Positions 54,882 to 64,000 of a DNA stretch of 64,000 bases are shown in pieces. The position numbers and the translations under genes are program-made. The DNA is from Paramesorhizobium deserti (GTDB taxonomy: Bacteria; Pseudomonadota; Alphaproteobacteria; Rhizobiales; Rhizobiaceae). The notes beneath the pieces were generated by a model, which ran no database searches, was not told the origin of the DNA, and saw only the letters and a program-made list of their open reading frames with translations. The DNA lies in the NCBI RefSeq assembly GCF_001558695.1, contig NZ_LNTU01000041.1, positions 62,001 to 126,000 of the forward strand. Reading direction: 5' to 3'. Position 1 is the first letter of the stretch. Each line of letters begins with the position of its first letter.

Positions 54882-55679
54882 TCAGTTCTTGTCTGTCGGA
54901 GTGCGGAAATCCATGACAGCGGCGAGGAAACCCTCAAGATCGTCCCAGGGGATCATATGCCCCGCCTTTTCCACGATCCGGGTTTCAATCGCCGGTACGA
55001 GCGTCCTGATTTCCTCGATGTCCTCGTTTGCGACAACCGGCGCGCCGCCCGCCACGACGAGGCGCATGGGCAACGGGATATGCGGCAGGTCCGCATGAAT
55101 GTCGTCGGTTTGGAAGCCATCGAAGGCCGTGCGAATGGCGTCGAGCTGGCAGGTGTGGAGCCACTCGGCGCGCAGGGCGTTCTGCTCGTCCGTCCAGGTC
55201 GGGCAAAAGCGCCGCATTTCCTCCTTCGAACATCCCTTTCGGGCCATGAGGATGGAGTCCTCATACCAGGCCCAGGCGGCCGGATAGGGCCGGCGGCCGG
55301 GCCCGGAAACCGGCGGATCCACAAGCACGAGACCGGAGAACGTCGCCTGCGCACGGCGGGCCGCGCGGATTGCAACGCGCGCGCCCATGGAATGACCAAG
55401 GATAATCGGCCTATCCAGGTTGGCTGCCTCCGCCACGGCCACCGCATCGGCGGCCATGGCCTCCAGCGAGTAGTCGAGGTCACCGGACTCGCTCAGGCCC
55501 CGGCCACGCACGTCAAGCACATGCACATCGAATGCCGCGGCAAGTCTTTCGGCAACAAAGCCCCAGGTGATGGCCGGAGACGTTATGCCGGGTATGAGAA
55601 GCATCGTCGGACCCTTGCCCGCGTAGTGCAGCAGATGTTGCCGGATGCCGTTTGCGTGGACGTTGTAACCCTTGGCCAT
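54882..55679 (-). CDS. nicD: N-formylmaleamate deformylase (alpha/beta hydrolase)
   Basis: An alpha/beta hydrolase of 265 residues. The nucleophile Ser lies in ILGHSMGARVAIRAAR, the oxyanion region in LLIPGITSPAITWGF, and the His in EKAGHMIPWDD. In nicotinate degradation NicD hydrolyses N-formylmaleamate to maleamate and formate. Assignment rests on the neighbours nicE, nicX and nicF as well as the fold. Confidence 0.87.
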   Translation of the reverse strand: MAKGYNVHANGIRQHLLHYAGKGPTMLLIPGITSPAITWGFVAERLAAAFDVHVLDVRGRGLSESGDLDYSLEAMAADAVAVAEAANLDRPIILGHSMGARVAIRAARRAQATFSGLVLVDPPVSGPGRRPYPAAWAWYEDSILMARKGCSKEEMRRFCPTWTDEQNALRAEWLHTCQLDAIRTAFDGFQTDDIHADLPHIPLPMRLVVAGGAPVVANEDIEEIRTLVPAIETRIVEKAGHMIPWDDLEGFLAAVMDFRTPTDKN

Positions 55680-55691
55680 ATTCGGCGCTCC

Positions 55692-56441
55692 TTAGTATGC
55701 GCCGGACAGCAGCGTGCCGCCGCCGGGTACGCGCGTATCGAGCTTGAGGGCGTTCAGCATCTGCCAGGTGGTGGCGATGGCGGCCGTCAGGACCGGCTTT
55801 CCCGTCACGGCCTCGGCCATCGGCACCGCCGGCAGCGACGGCATCTGCACGCAGGCCGACAGGACTATTGCATCGACGTCCGAGGTATCCATTTCGCGCA
55901 CGATGCCCGGTAGCTTCATCGGGTCGTGAGCCGCGACGGCCAGGTTGTCCTGGATCTCCAGCGCGCGCCAGGTCGCAACCTCGATGCCTTCGTTGCGGAT
56001 GTAGTCGACGACCATTTCTGTCAGCGGTTTCATATAGGGCGCGACGACGGCGACACGTTTCGCGCCGATCGCCTTGATGCCCTGGATCAAAGCTCCCGCC
56101 GAGGTGACGACAGGCGCGGATGCGCCGTTGTCGCGTGTCACGCCGTGCAGGCGGTCGGCCGAGACACAATGATAGCCATGTCCCATCGACATGATCGCGA
56201 CCAGACAGGCGTAGCCCAGCACATCCACCTTGGCATCCGAGAGTTCGAGCGCACACCGGTCGGAATCGGCATCCATGGCCGCCAGTTCCTCCTTCGTCAC
56301 GTGCTTCATGCGCATGCGTGAGGAGTGGAATGTGAACCGTTCCGGGGCGATGCTTTCACGCGCCCTGAGGAGAGCGGGGATCTCGGTCTCCATCGTGATG
56401 TTGGAACTGGGGACGATTTGCCCGATGCGATAAGTCTTCAT
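55692..56441 (-). CDS. nicE: Maleate cis-trans isomerase
   Basis: An Asp/Glu-racemase-fold protein of 249 residues that converts maleate to fumarate, the last step of the pathway. It begins KTYRIGQIVPSSNITMETEI; the two catalytic cysteines are in GYACLVAIMSMGHG and VLSACVQMPSLPAV. The ATG at 56441 suits the family start. It is the first catabolic gene of the minus-strand operon and has a shared motif about 40 bases upstream. Confidence 0.9.
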   Translation of the reverse strand: MKTYRIGQIVPSSNITMETEIPALLRARESIAPERFTFHSSRMRMKHVTKEELAAMDADSDRCALELSDAKVDVLGYACLVAIMSMGHGYHCVSADRLHGVTRDNGASAPVVTSAGALIQGIKAIGAKRVAVVAPYMKPLTEMVVDYIRNEGIEVATWRALEIQDNLAVAAHDPMKLPGIVREMDTSDVDAIVLSACVQMPSLPAVPMAEAVTGKPVLTAAIATTWQMLNALKLDTRVPGGGTLLSGAY

Positions 56442-56480
56442 GCGAGTGGCTCCGTCGATAGAGTGAAGCCACGATAATTG

Positions 56481-56499
56481 TTCATTTGAATAATAACAA
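56481..56499. promoter_or_regulatory. Putative nic operator upstream of nicE
   Basis: TTCATTTGAATAATAACAA shares TTCATTTGnATA with the sites before nicA and nicC. It lies about 40 bases upstream of the nicE ATG, where a repressor would block the promoter. It is the least palindromic of the three. Confidence 0.45.
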
Positions 56500-56537
56500 G
56501 CCCAAATTTTCATCCTGCCGCCGCAAAGGGCTGCTGC

Positions 56538-57233
56538 TTAGACCGGAGCCCTCATTCCGGCGGCAAGAAATCGTACGAGATGGTCCAGCATTTCGTCCTT
56601 GCCAAAGGACGTCAGATGCCCTTCCGTCAGGTCGCCGATGCGACCCAGATCATTGAGCATGAACAGATAGGTGCCGACGAGAAAGGCCATGCGCACGCTG
56701 ATGATGTCCTTTGGGATGTCGGGAAGGATTTTGGCCAGAACCGCGATGTAGCGTTTCACCGATGCATCATAGACCTCCCGGCGCAGCCGCAGCGCGTGTT
56801 CCTCCGGCTCGGCGTGAAGCCGCGCTTGCATCGCGACGAAGGCGGCGCCGTTCGGCCCCGAATATTTCATGTCCCACTGGGGCTTCAGATATGCGTAGAC
56901 CACATCCTCCACAGTCGGTGTATCATTGAACTCCAGCAATCGGTCGAGGATCACATGCCGATTTCCGGCCAGTACGCTGCCTCGTCGGCGAAAGCATTCC
57001 TCGAACAGATCGCCTTTGGAACCGAAATAGTAGCGAATCAGGGCCTGACTGACGCCTGCCCGCGCAGCGATGTCACGGAGATTGGCACCCTCGAAACCGA
57101 GTTCGGCGAAGGCGAGTTCGGCATGATCGAGAACCTGATTGCGCAAATCCGAGTCGTGCTGTCCCGGCCCAGATCTGGATGGGCGCCCTGGTCCACGTAT
57201 CCTGGATTTCGGTTTCGAACGAGCTTCAGCCAC
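56538..57233 (-). CDS. TetR-family regulator of the nic cluster
   Basis: A 231-residue TetR/AcrR regulator. After a basic leader (RSKPKSRIRGPGRPSRSGPG) the helix-turn-helix reads LRDIAARAGVSQALIRYYFG with SKGDLFEECF. The C-terminal ligand domain has no informative motif. In Pseudomonas a TetR-type protein (NicS) controls nicAB, and this may be its counterpart. A perfect 24-bp palindrome lies 57-80 bases upstream and is its most likely operator. Confidence 0.87.
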   Translation of the reverse strand: MAEARSKPKSRIRGPGRPSRSGPGQHDSDLRNQVLDHAELAFAELGFEGANLRDIAARAGVSQALIRYYFGSKGDLFEECFRRRGSVLAGNRHVILDRLLEFNDTPTVEDVVYAYLKPQWDMKYSGPNGAAFVAMQARLHAEPEEHALRLRREVYDASVKRYIAVLAKILPDIPKDIISVRMAFLVGTYLFMLNDLGRIGDLTEGHLTSFGKDEMLDHLVRFLAAGMRAPV

Positions 57234-57289
57234 GCAATTTTCCTTGTATCGGTTGCCGTTTCTGGACGCTCTAGCACATTTTCGAAGCG

Positions 57290-57313
57290 TTAATTGTGCA
57301 GCTGCACAATTAA
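57290..57313. promoter_or_regulatory. 24-bp perfect palindrome upstream of tetR
   Basis: Two 12-base halves (TTAATTGTGCAG and its exact complement) form an uninterrupted palindrome. It overlaps the marR stop codon and lies before the tetR gene. No T-run follows on the minus strand, so an operator is more likely than a terminator. Confidence 0.7.
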
Positions 57314-57744
57314 TTTAGTCTTTTGAGGAGCTGTACCAGCGTGTCCCGCTCGATGGGGGAAAGCGGCGCGAGCGTCGCCTCCGTGATGCCGCGCACCTGG
57401 GGCATGACCTCGTCGAGCAGCCTGCGGCCCTCCTCGGTCGTGGAGAGGATGTGCCGTCGCCGATCCTCTTCGTCCTTTTCCATGCGAATGAGGCCGCGCG
57501 CGATCAGTCTCGCTACCACTCCCTTGGTCGTTGCCGCGTCCATGCCGACGAGCCTTCCAAGGGCATTCTGGGAGATAGGCCCTTTGGCTTCTCGCAGTCG
57601 ATAGAGGGTGGAGAACTGCGTTGGCGTCAGTCCGCCCGAAATCCGTCCCATGAAAATGGCCATGTGCCTCTGATAGGCAAGCCGAAGAAGAAACCCGACC
57701 TGGTCATCAAGGACGTAGTTTTCATCGTCTCTGGGCATCGTCAT
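57310..57744 (-). CDS. nicR: MarR-family regulator, NicR-like
   Basis: A 144-residue MarR regulator. The winged helix reads ISQNALGRLVGMDAATTKGV and VARLIARGLIRMEKDEEDRR with RRHILSTTEEGRRLL following. The ATG at 57744 (MTMPRDDENYVLDDQVGFLL) is preferred: GAAGGAAGG lies upstream and the longer frame has no homology. It is divergent from nicA, as expected for a NicR-type repressor responding to 6-hydroxynicotinate. Confidence 0.88.
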   Translation of the reverse strand: MTMPRDDENYVLDDQVGFLLRLAYQRHMAIFMGRISGGLTPTQFSTLYRLREAKGPISQNALGRLVGMDAATTKGVVARLIARGLIRMEKDEEDRRRHILSTTEEGRRLLDEVMPQVRGITEATLAPLSPIERDTLVQLLKRLN

Positions 57745-57967
57745 CTGGCAAGCGCCTTCCTTCGGGGGCCTGACCCCAGTCATCCCGAACTGCCCTATCT
57801 GCTGCCATCGCGTCAAGGCTGTCGAGTGCAACCTGCAGGCCTCCCGCCGGATTGGCCCAACCGTTTTTGCCACAACTTCCGGCACTCCACCAAATCCCCT
57901 TGGCAAAACGGCTTTTCGCAATCCAACCATGGTGTGGCGAGCACAAATCGAGGCAAGGGCCATAAAA

Positions 57968-57986
57968 TTCATTTGCATACATACAA
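57968..57986. promoter_or_regulatory. Putative nic operator upstream of nicA
   Basis: TTCATTTGCATACATACAA lies about 57-75 bases before the nicA ATG, within the divergent nicR-nicA region. It shares its first 13 positions, with one variable base, with the nicC site. Likely bound by the MarR-type repressor. Confidence 0.55.
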
Positions 57987-58042
57987 TTTTTCTGCTCACA
58001 TGACGTCAACGCTCCGTTCAGAGGGCGATCCAGAGGGTAAAT

Positions 58043-58531
58043 ATGACCGACCAGCTCCGTTTGACCGTGAACGGCACGCAATATGCGCTGCCATACCCGG
58101 GAAACCGCACACTTCTAGATCTGCTGCGCAGCGACCTCGGGTTGACCGGCGCCAAATATGGCTGTGGCCTGGCCCAGTGTGGCGCCTGTACCGTGCTTAT
58201 GGACGGAGCGCCGGCCCGGACCTGTGTGCTGCGGGCATCGCGGGCAGCGGGACATGACATCACAACGCTGGAGGGGCTCGCCGATCCGGTAACCGGCGCC
58301 CTCTCGCACGTCCAGCAGGGCTTTCTCGAATGCGAAGGCGCCCAGTGCGGTTATTGCCTCAACGGTATGGTCATGACGGCGACCGCGCTTCTGGCGAGCA
58401 ACCCCACCCCCTCGCGAGAGGAGATCAGGTCCGCTTTTCGTCATAACCTTTGTCGGTGTGGCACACATCTCGAAATCATCGCCTCCGTCGAGCGGGCGGC
58501 CGAGCTGATGCGGGCGGCGCGTGATGACTGA
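58043..58531 (+). CDS. nicA: Nicotinate hydroxylase small subunit, [2Fe-2S]
   Basis: A 162-residue iron-sulfur subunit of the molybdenum hydroxylase that turns nicotinate into 6-hydroxynicotinate. The plant-type cluster motif is YGCGLAQCGACTVLMDG with the fourth Cys in ARTCVLRA; the second cluster uses CEGAQCGYC and NLCRCGTH. It starts at the ATG after GAGGGTAAAT. Its stop overlaps the start of nicB. Confidence 0.93.
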   Translation: MTDQLRLTVNGTQYALPYPGNRTLLDLLRSDLGLTGAKYGCGLAQCGACTVLMDGAPARTCVLRASRAAGHDITTLEGLADPVTGALSHVQQGFLECEGAQCGYCLNGMVMTATALLASNPTPSREEIRSAFRHNLCRCGTHLEIIASVERAAELMRAARDD

Positions 58532-61500
58532 CCGGTACCGCGAAGGCGTGCTCTCCATTTACGACGACCGCTCCTCGGGACGGGCCGTGTTTCTCACCCT
58601 CGACGCGGAGGGCATCGCCACCGGCTATAACGGTCATGTGGACCTTGGAACCGGAATCGAGACGGCGCTGGCGCAGATCGTGGCTGAAGAACTGGACCTG
58701 CCTCTATCGGCGGTTCGCATGGTGCTGGGGGATACCGCGCTGACGCCGGATCAGGGCCCCACGATCGCATCGGAAACAATCCAGGTCGCCGCCGTTCCGT
58801 TACGTCTTGCCGCTGCGCAAGCTCGCAGCTTCCTCGTCGCCGAAGCGGCTCGCCGTTTCAACGCCCCGGCCGAAGGCATAAGGGTGGAGGACGGCACGCT
58901 CACCTGGCTCGAAAAGTCATGTACCTATCGTGACCTCGTGGCCGGACAGCAGATTTCACTGCGTCTTGACCAGAACGCGCGCGTCAAGGACCCCGCCGGA
59001 TACCGCATCGTCGGCCAAAGGGCTGGCCGCCGTGACCTGCCGGACAAATTGCGCGGGGCGCATCCCTACATACAGGACGTGAACGTGCCGGACATGGTGC
59101 ACGGTCATGTCGTTCGTCCGCCCTATGCGGGACGCGATTGCGGCGATTTCGTGGGCCAGAGCCTGATCGGATATGACGAGGCGGCCGTCTCGTCCATGCC
59201 TGGCTTCATTGCCGTCGTCCGGCACGGGGATTTCCTCGCGGTGGTCGCGGATCGCGCCGATCAAGCCCGGCAAATCGCGGAGGCACTGCCGGTGCAGTGG
59301 TGCATGCCGCCCGAAATTCCTGACATGAACGATCTTCGGCGGACGCTGAAGGAGCACCCCTCTGTCCCGCGCGGTCTGGACCGGTCCGGTGATTTTGACC
59401 GCGGCCTTGGCGAATGCGAGATCACACGCCAGCGCACCTATGTCTGGCCCTATCACGAGCACGGTTCCATCGGTCCTTCCTGTGCCATCGCCGACTGGAA
59501 CGACGGTTCACCCATCATCTGGTCGGGAACACAAAATCCACACATGCTGCGCGGCGATCTCGCGGTGCTGGTGGATCTGCCGGCCGATCGGATCGAGATC
59601 CGGCGCTATCAGGCCGCCGGTTGCTACGGTCGCAACTGCGCCGACGACGTCTGCGGCGACGCGCTGCTTTTGGCACGGGCTATTGGGCGCCCGGTTCGCG
59701 TTCAGCTTACGCGCGCCCAGGAGCATCTATGGGAACCGAAGGGTGCTGCCCAGCTCATGGAAGTAGAGGGAGGTCTTCGCTCCGGCTCGCTTCATGCCTA
59801 TGCCATCGACACCTGGTATCCGTCCAATCGCGGCCCGAATCTGTCGCTGCTCCTGACCGGCCGTATCAGCCCGGAGCCACGCCCCTCCGACATGGGCGAC
59901 CGGACGATCATTCCGCCGTACCGGGTGCCGAACAAGCGCATTACGGTTCATGACATGGCGCCTATCGTCCGGGCGGCGTGGATGCGTGGCGTATCGGCCC
60001 TGCCGAACACTTTTGCCCACGAAAGCTTCGTCGACGAAATGGCCTTCGAAGCCGGAGAAGATCCCGTCGCTTTCCGGCTTCGGCATCTGGACGATCCACG
60101 TCAGGTCGAACTGGTCCGTCGCACGGCCGAAACGGCCGGCTGGAGCGAACGCACGGGCCCGCGTTTCCGCCGCGAGGGTCGCATGGCCTTTGGGCAGGGC
60201 TTCGCCTTCGCAACCTATGTGCACGGCACATTTCCCGGCACCGCTGCCGCCTCCGCGGCCTGGGTCGTGGACGTGACCATTGACACCGAGACGGGCGAGG
60301 TGACCCTCGACCGCGTCTTCATCGGTCAGGATCAGGGCCTGATCGTCAATCCGGACGGGGTTCGCCAACAGATTCACGGGAATGCCATACAGACGGCCAG
60401 CCGTGTGCTCGTCGAACAGGTCACCTTTGACGAAATCTCGCCCACGCCGCAAAGCTGGGCCGCTTATCCGATCCAGACCTTTCCCGCCGTGCCGGAAATC
60501 GACACCATGCTTATCGCTCGGCCAGGGGATCCGCCCCTTGGCGTCGGCGAAAGTGCCGCTGTGCCGAGTGCCGCGGCGATCGCCAACGCCATCTTCGATG
60601 CCACGGGTGTACGCATGCGCGAGGCTCCGTTCACCCCGGAAAAGATGCGCGCCGCTCTCGCTGCGTCCGGCTCGTCTCCCACTGTGGGCGCGCTTGCGAA
60701 ATCATCCGCCGGTTCCCGCAGCCCACGGCTTAGGAAGCTTCTGGGGCTTGGCACCGCGCTCGGCGGCCTGCTGACGCTCGGTGCCGTAGCCATGCCGTTC
60801 AACCGGCCCATCCCGCCCTCAAGCCCGCCGTCACCCGAGACCTTTTCCCAGGCCACGCTGGAGCGGGGGCGTCAGGTTTTCGCGCTTGGCAACTGCGCCA
60901 CATGCCATACGGCGGAAGGTGGCAAGCCCAATGCTGGCGGCCGTCCGGTGTCCACGCCCTTTGGCACCGTCTGGTCCACCAATATTACCCCTGATCCAGA
61001 AACCGGGCTTGGCCGCTGGAGCTACGAGGCCTTCGAACGCGCGATGCGTCACGGGATCAGCAGGGACGGGCACAATCTCTATCCCGCGTTCCCTTATACC
61101 TCGTTCGCCAGGATCAACAGCGACGACATGCTGGCGCTCTACGCCTACTTGCAGACGCTCACCCCAGTGTATCTCGAAACCCCGCCGGCCCGGATGATCG
61201 CGCCTGCAAACATTCGGCCGGGGCTTATGGTCTGGAATACGCTTTATCACGACGCCGCGCCCTTCGCGCCCGATCCGGCCAGGAACGTGATGTGGAATCG
61301 CGGCAGATATCTGGTCGATGCCGCCGGTCACTGTTCCGCCTGCCACGCGCCCCGCAACGCGGCCGGCGCCGAAATGCCTCATCTCACGGGCACCATGATC
61401 AAGGGCTGGTACGCCCCTGCGCTGGAGGGGCCGGAGGCCGGCGCCCGCGGCTGGAACGAAGCCACCTTCTTCTCCTATCTGCGTCACGGTCACTCGCAGG

Positions 61501-61940
61501 TCGCCACCGCTTCCGGCCCGATGGCGGAAGTCGCCGCCAGCCTGCAAGCGCTTCCGGACGAGGACATCAAGGCCATGTCCGTCTACCTGGCGTCGCTGGT
61601 GGAAGTGCCGCTCGCGGGTATCGCGAACCCGCCGCTTGCCGAACCACGCGTGGCCCCATCCAGGGCAAGCCAGATCTATGAAAGCGCATGTGCGGTCTGC
61701 CACGAACCGGCAATCGCCGGGACGATCACCGCGGCGCGTGCGGGGCTTAGCCAATCCGCCGCCCTGCGCGCACCCGTGCCGGACGCGCTCCATACCGTGC
61801 TGGACGAGGGGCTGACGGCGCCCGACGGGCTCCACCTCAACGACATGCCCTCATTCCGCAACGAACTCACACCCGCCGACCGGGAAGCACTGGCCTCCTA
61901 TCTCCGGCGGCGTTTCGCGCCCGACCTTCCTCCCTGGTGA
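58524..61940 (+). CDS. nicB: Nicotinate hydroxylase large subunit, molybdopterin and tri-heme
   Basis: A 1138-residue fusion. Residues 1-720 are the molybdenum-cofactor domain of the aldehyde oxidase/xanthine dehydrogenase type (HVDLGTGIETALAQIVAEEL, QAAGCYGRNCADDVCGDALL, WMRGVSALPNTFAHESFVDE, GVGESAAVPSAAAIANAI). A membrane helix near residues 735-755 (LLGLGTALGGLLTLGAVAM) anchors it. The C-terminal part carries three c-type heme sites: CATCH, CSACH and CAVCH. Electrons therefore pass from the Mo centre through the NicA clusters to cytochrome and the respiratory chain. The Pseudomonas NicB has the same plan. Confidence 0.93.
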   Translation: MTDRYREGVLSIYDDRSSGRAVFLTLDAEGIATGYNGHVDLGTGIETALAQIVAEELDLPLSAVRMVLGDTALTPDQGPTIASETIQVAAVPLRLAAAQARSFLVAEAARRFNAPAEGIRVEDGTLTWLEKSCTYRDLVAGQQISLRLDQNARVKDPAGYRIVGQRAGRRDLPDKLRGAHPYIQDVNVPDMVHGHVVRPPYAGRDCGDFVGQSLIGYDEAAVSSMPGFIAVVRHGDFLAVVADRADQARQIAEALPVQWCMPPEIPDMNDLRRTLKEHPSVPRGLDRSGDFDRGLGECEITRQRTYVWPYHEHGSIGPSCAIADWNDGSPIIWSGTQNPHMLRGDLAVLVDLPADRIEIRRYQAAGCYGRNCADDVCGDALLLARAIGRPVRVQLTRAQEHLWEPKGAAQLMEVEGGLRSGSLHAYAIDTWYPSNRGPNLSLLLTGRISPEPRPSDMGDRTIIPPYRVPNKRITVHDMAPIVRAAWMRGVSALPNTFAHESFVDEMAFEAGEDPVAFRLRHLDDPRQVELVRRTAETAGWSERTGPRFRREGRMAFGQGFAFATYVHGTFPGTAAASAAWVVDVTIDTETGEVTLDRVFIGQDQGLIVNPDGVRQQIHGNAIQTASRVLVEQVTFDEISPTPQSWAAYPIQTFPAVPEIDTMLIARPGDPPLGVGESAAVPSAAAIANAIFDATGVRMREAPFTPEKMRAALAASGSSPTVGALAKSSAGSRSPRLRKLLGLGTALGGLLTLGAVAMPFNRPIPPSSPPSPETFSQATLERGRQVFALGNCATCHTAEGGKPNAGGRPVSTPFGTVWSTNITPDPETGLGRWSYEAFERAMRHGISRDGHNLYPAFPYTSFARINSDDMLALYAYLQTLTPVYLETPPARMIAPANIRPGLMVWNTLYHDAAPFAPDPARNVMWNRGRYLVDAAGHCSACHAPRNAAGAEMPHLTGTMIKGWYAPALEGPEAGARGWNEATFFSYLRHGHSQVATASGPMAEVAASLQALPDEDIKAMSVYLASLVEVPLAGIANPPLAEPRVAPSRASQIYESACAVCHEPAIAGTITAARAGLSQSAALRAPVPDALHTVLDEGLTAPDGLHLNDMPSFRNELTPADREALASYLRRRFAPDLPPW

Positions 61941-63188
<1,248 letters not shown>

Positions 63189-63294
63189 GGGAAGTGATGC
63201 CCCGATGGATTTTGTCCATTGGGAGCCATCCCCTTGCGTTTGGGAGGAGGCAGCTTACGTTTGATCGGATGACCGCCGGAGGTTAGGAGGACGC

Positions 63295-63645
63295 ATGGTG
63301 AAGCATCGCATCTATTCTGTCAGCGTGGCGAGCGTCTATCCCCACTATGTCGCGAAAGCCGAAAAAAAGGGACGCACGAAAGCAGAGGTCGATGAAATCA
63401 TCTGTTGGCTGACGGGGTACAGCCAACAGACGCTTGACGATCAGCTGGCGAAGAACACAAGCTTTGAGGATTTCTTTGCGCAAGCGCCTCGGATGAATCC
63501 CTCACGTTCGCTGATTACAGGAGTGATCTGCGGCGTCCGCGTGGAGGACATTCAGGAATCCATTATGCGGGAAATTCGCTACCTGGACAAACTGATCGAC
63601 GAACTCGCCAAGGGGAAAGAGATGGAGAAAATCCTGCTAAAATAA
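63295..63645 (+). CDS. DUF2200-family protein
   Basis: A 116-residue protein beginning [20 protein letters not shown] with the conserved [20 protein letters not shown] and [20 protein letters not shown]. The family is widespread and has no known function. It is not obviously part of the nicotinate pathway. A GAGGA sequence precedes the ATG. Confidence 0.9.
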   Translation: MVKHRIYSVSVASVYPHYVAKAEKKGRTKAEVDEIICWLTGYSQQTLDDQLAKNTSFEDFFAQAPRMNPSRSLITGVICGVRVEDIQESIMREIRYLDKLIDELAKGKEMEKILLK

Positions 63646-63807
63646 CCAGGTGAATTGCTGAGATCAGTCCGTCTGAACACAGGTACACATTTGTGTTCAT
63701 GGGATTCTCCCGTCTGCATTGACCACGGAAATGATCTATGCAGCCGCAGTCCGAAATGTCATTATTCCCCCGTTTCAGGTTACGCGGAGTCATCCGAGGT
63801 TCCTGCC

Positions 63808-64000
63808 ATGTCACGATCCATCGGCGTGTTGATCTATCCGGGTTTTGAGCTTCTGGATGCTGCAGGTCCGATATCCGCATTCGGCAACGCCAACCTGTTC
63901 GCACCCGAAGCCTACTCAATATCAGTGTTCGCGCTGAAGCCAGGTCCGGTCGTGAGCGACTCGGGTGCCGCGATGTACGCGCCACCATTGCCTATGGCCT
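63808..64000 (+). CDS. GlxA/DJ-1-type protein, 3' end outside window
   Basis: The first 64 residues of a DJ-1/PfpI-like domain: MSRSIGVLIYPGFELLDAAG, PISAFGNANLFAPEAYSISV. This is the N-terminal half of either a GlxA-type AraC regulator or a plain DJ-1 protein; the end is outside the window. It resembles the regulator gene at 43218 in its start. Confidence 0.75.
   Translation, partial: MSRSIGVLIYPGFELLDAAGPISAFGNANLFAPEAYSISVFALKPGPVVSDSGAAMYAPPLPMA

Overview
The window looks like accessory DNA, perhaps a plasmid or chromid, of a rhizobia-like alphaproteobacterium. The support is high GC with alphaproteobacterial families: HWE histidine kinase, FixJ-type regulators, SigF/NrsF, BrnTA and EcfG-type promoters (GGAAC-N16-CGTT). 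Many genes are broken and several insertion sequences are present, so the region seems to be turning over quickly. The genus cannot be fixed from sequence alone.

Layout. 0-5.1 kb: a kinase with six PAS domains, a duplicated remnant of its tail, and three response regulators. 5.2-9.5 kb: minus-strand metabolic genes (SDR, metallo-hydrolase, cupin, Tat-exported haloperoxidase-like hydrolase, NmrA-like protein). 9.5-14.6 kb: relics (hydrolase tail, IS21 istB, LysR, GNAT), brnA with a broken brnT, then isochorismatase, flavin monooxygenase and LysR genes. 14.6-19.3 kb: LysE exporter, then a SigF/NrsF pair facing a bufferin operon (bufA-bufB-bufC-doxX). The two units are driven by almost identical, divergent SigF-type promoters. 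19.3-24.2 kb: a chimeric junction of transporter and rsbQ fragments, an HWE kinase with its single-domain regulator, and an IS110 relic. 24.2-27.4 kb: a DUF892 protein and a frameshifted large catalase between 22-bp direct repeats. 27.4-29.1 kb: mostly decayed DNA. 29.1-33.4 kb: GH13 branching-enzyme-like protein, endonuclease/phosphatase family protein, AI-2E transporter. 34-36.9 kb: rsbQ translationally coupled to a PAS hybrid kinase, then a DUF378 protein. 37-38.9 kb: udgX and a frameshifted radical-SAM DNA-repair gene. 39-42.4 kb: hairpins, a small membrane protein, an exported HIRAN protein in an operon with Mn-catalase. 42.4-44.5 kb: divergent DJ-1/PfpI and GlxA-type regulator genes. 45.2-46.8 kb: two defective IS630 elements. 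47-50.7 kb: lodA/lodB-type quinoprotein oxidase genes with a small Tat-signal gene. 51.4-63.2 kb: a complete nicotinate catabolic cluster. 63.3-64 kb: DUF2200 gene and a partial GlxA/DJ-1-type gene.

How it works together. The nic genes encode every step from nicotinate to fumarate: NicAB, NicC, NicX, NicD, NicF, NicE. MarR and TetR regulators and a sodium/solute symporter with a 60-residue partner accompany them. A TTCATTTGnATA motif lies before nicA, nicC and nicE, and a 24-bp perfect palindrome lies before tetR. A second theme is stress defence: EcfG-like promoters precede the glucan-branching gene, Mn-catalase, HWE kinase and, less perfectly, the DUF892 and DUF378 genes.
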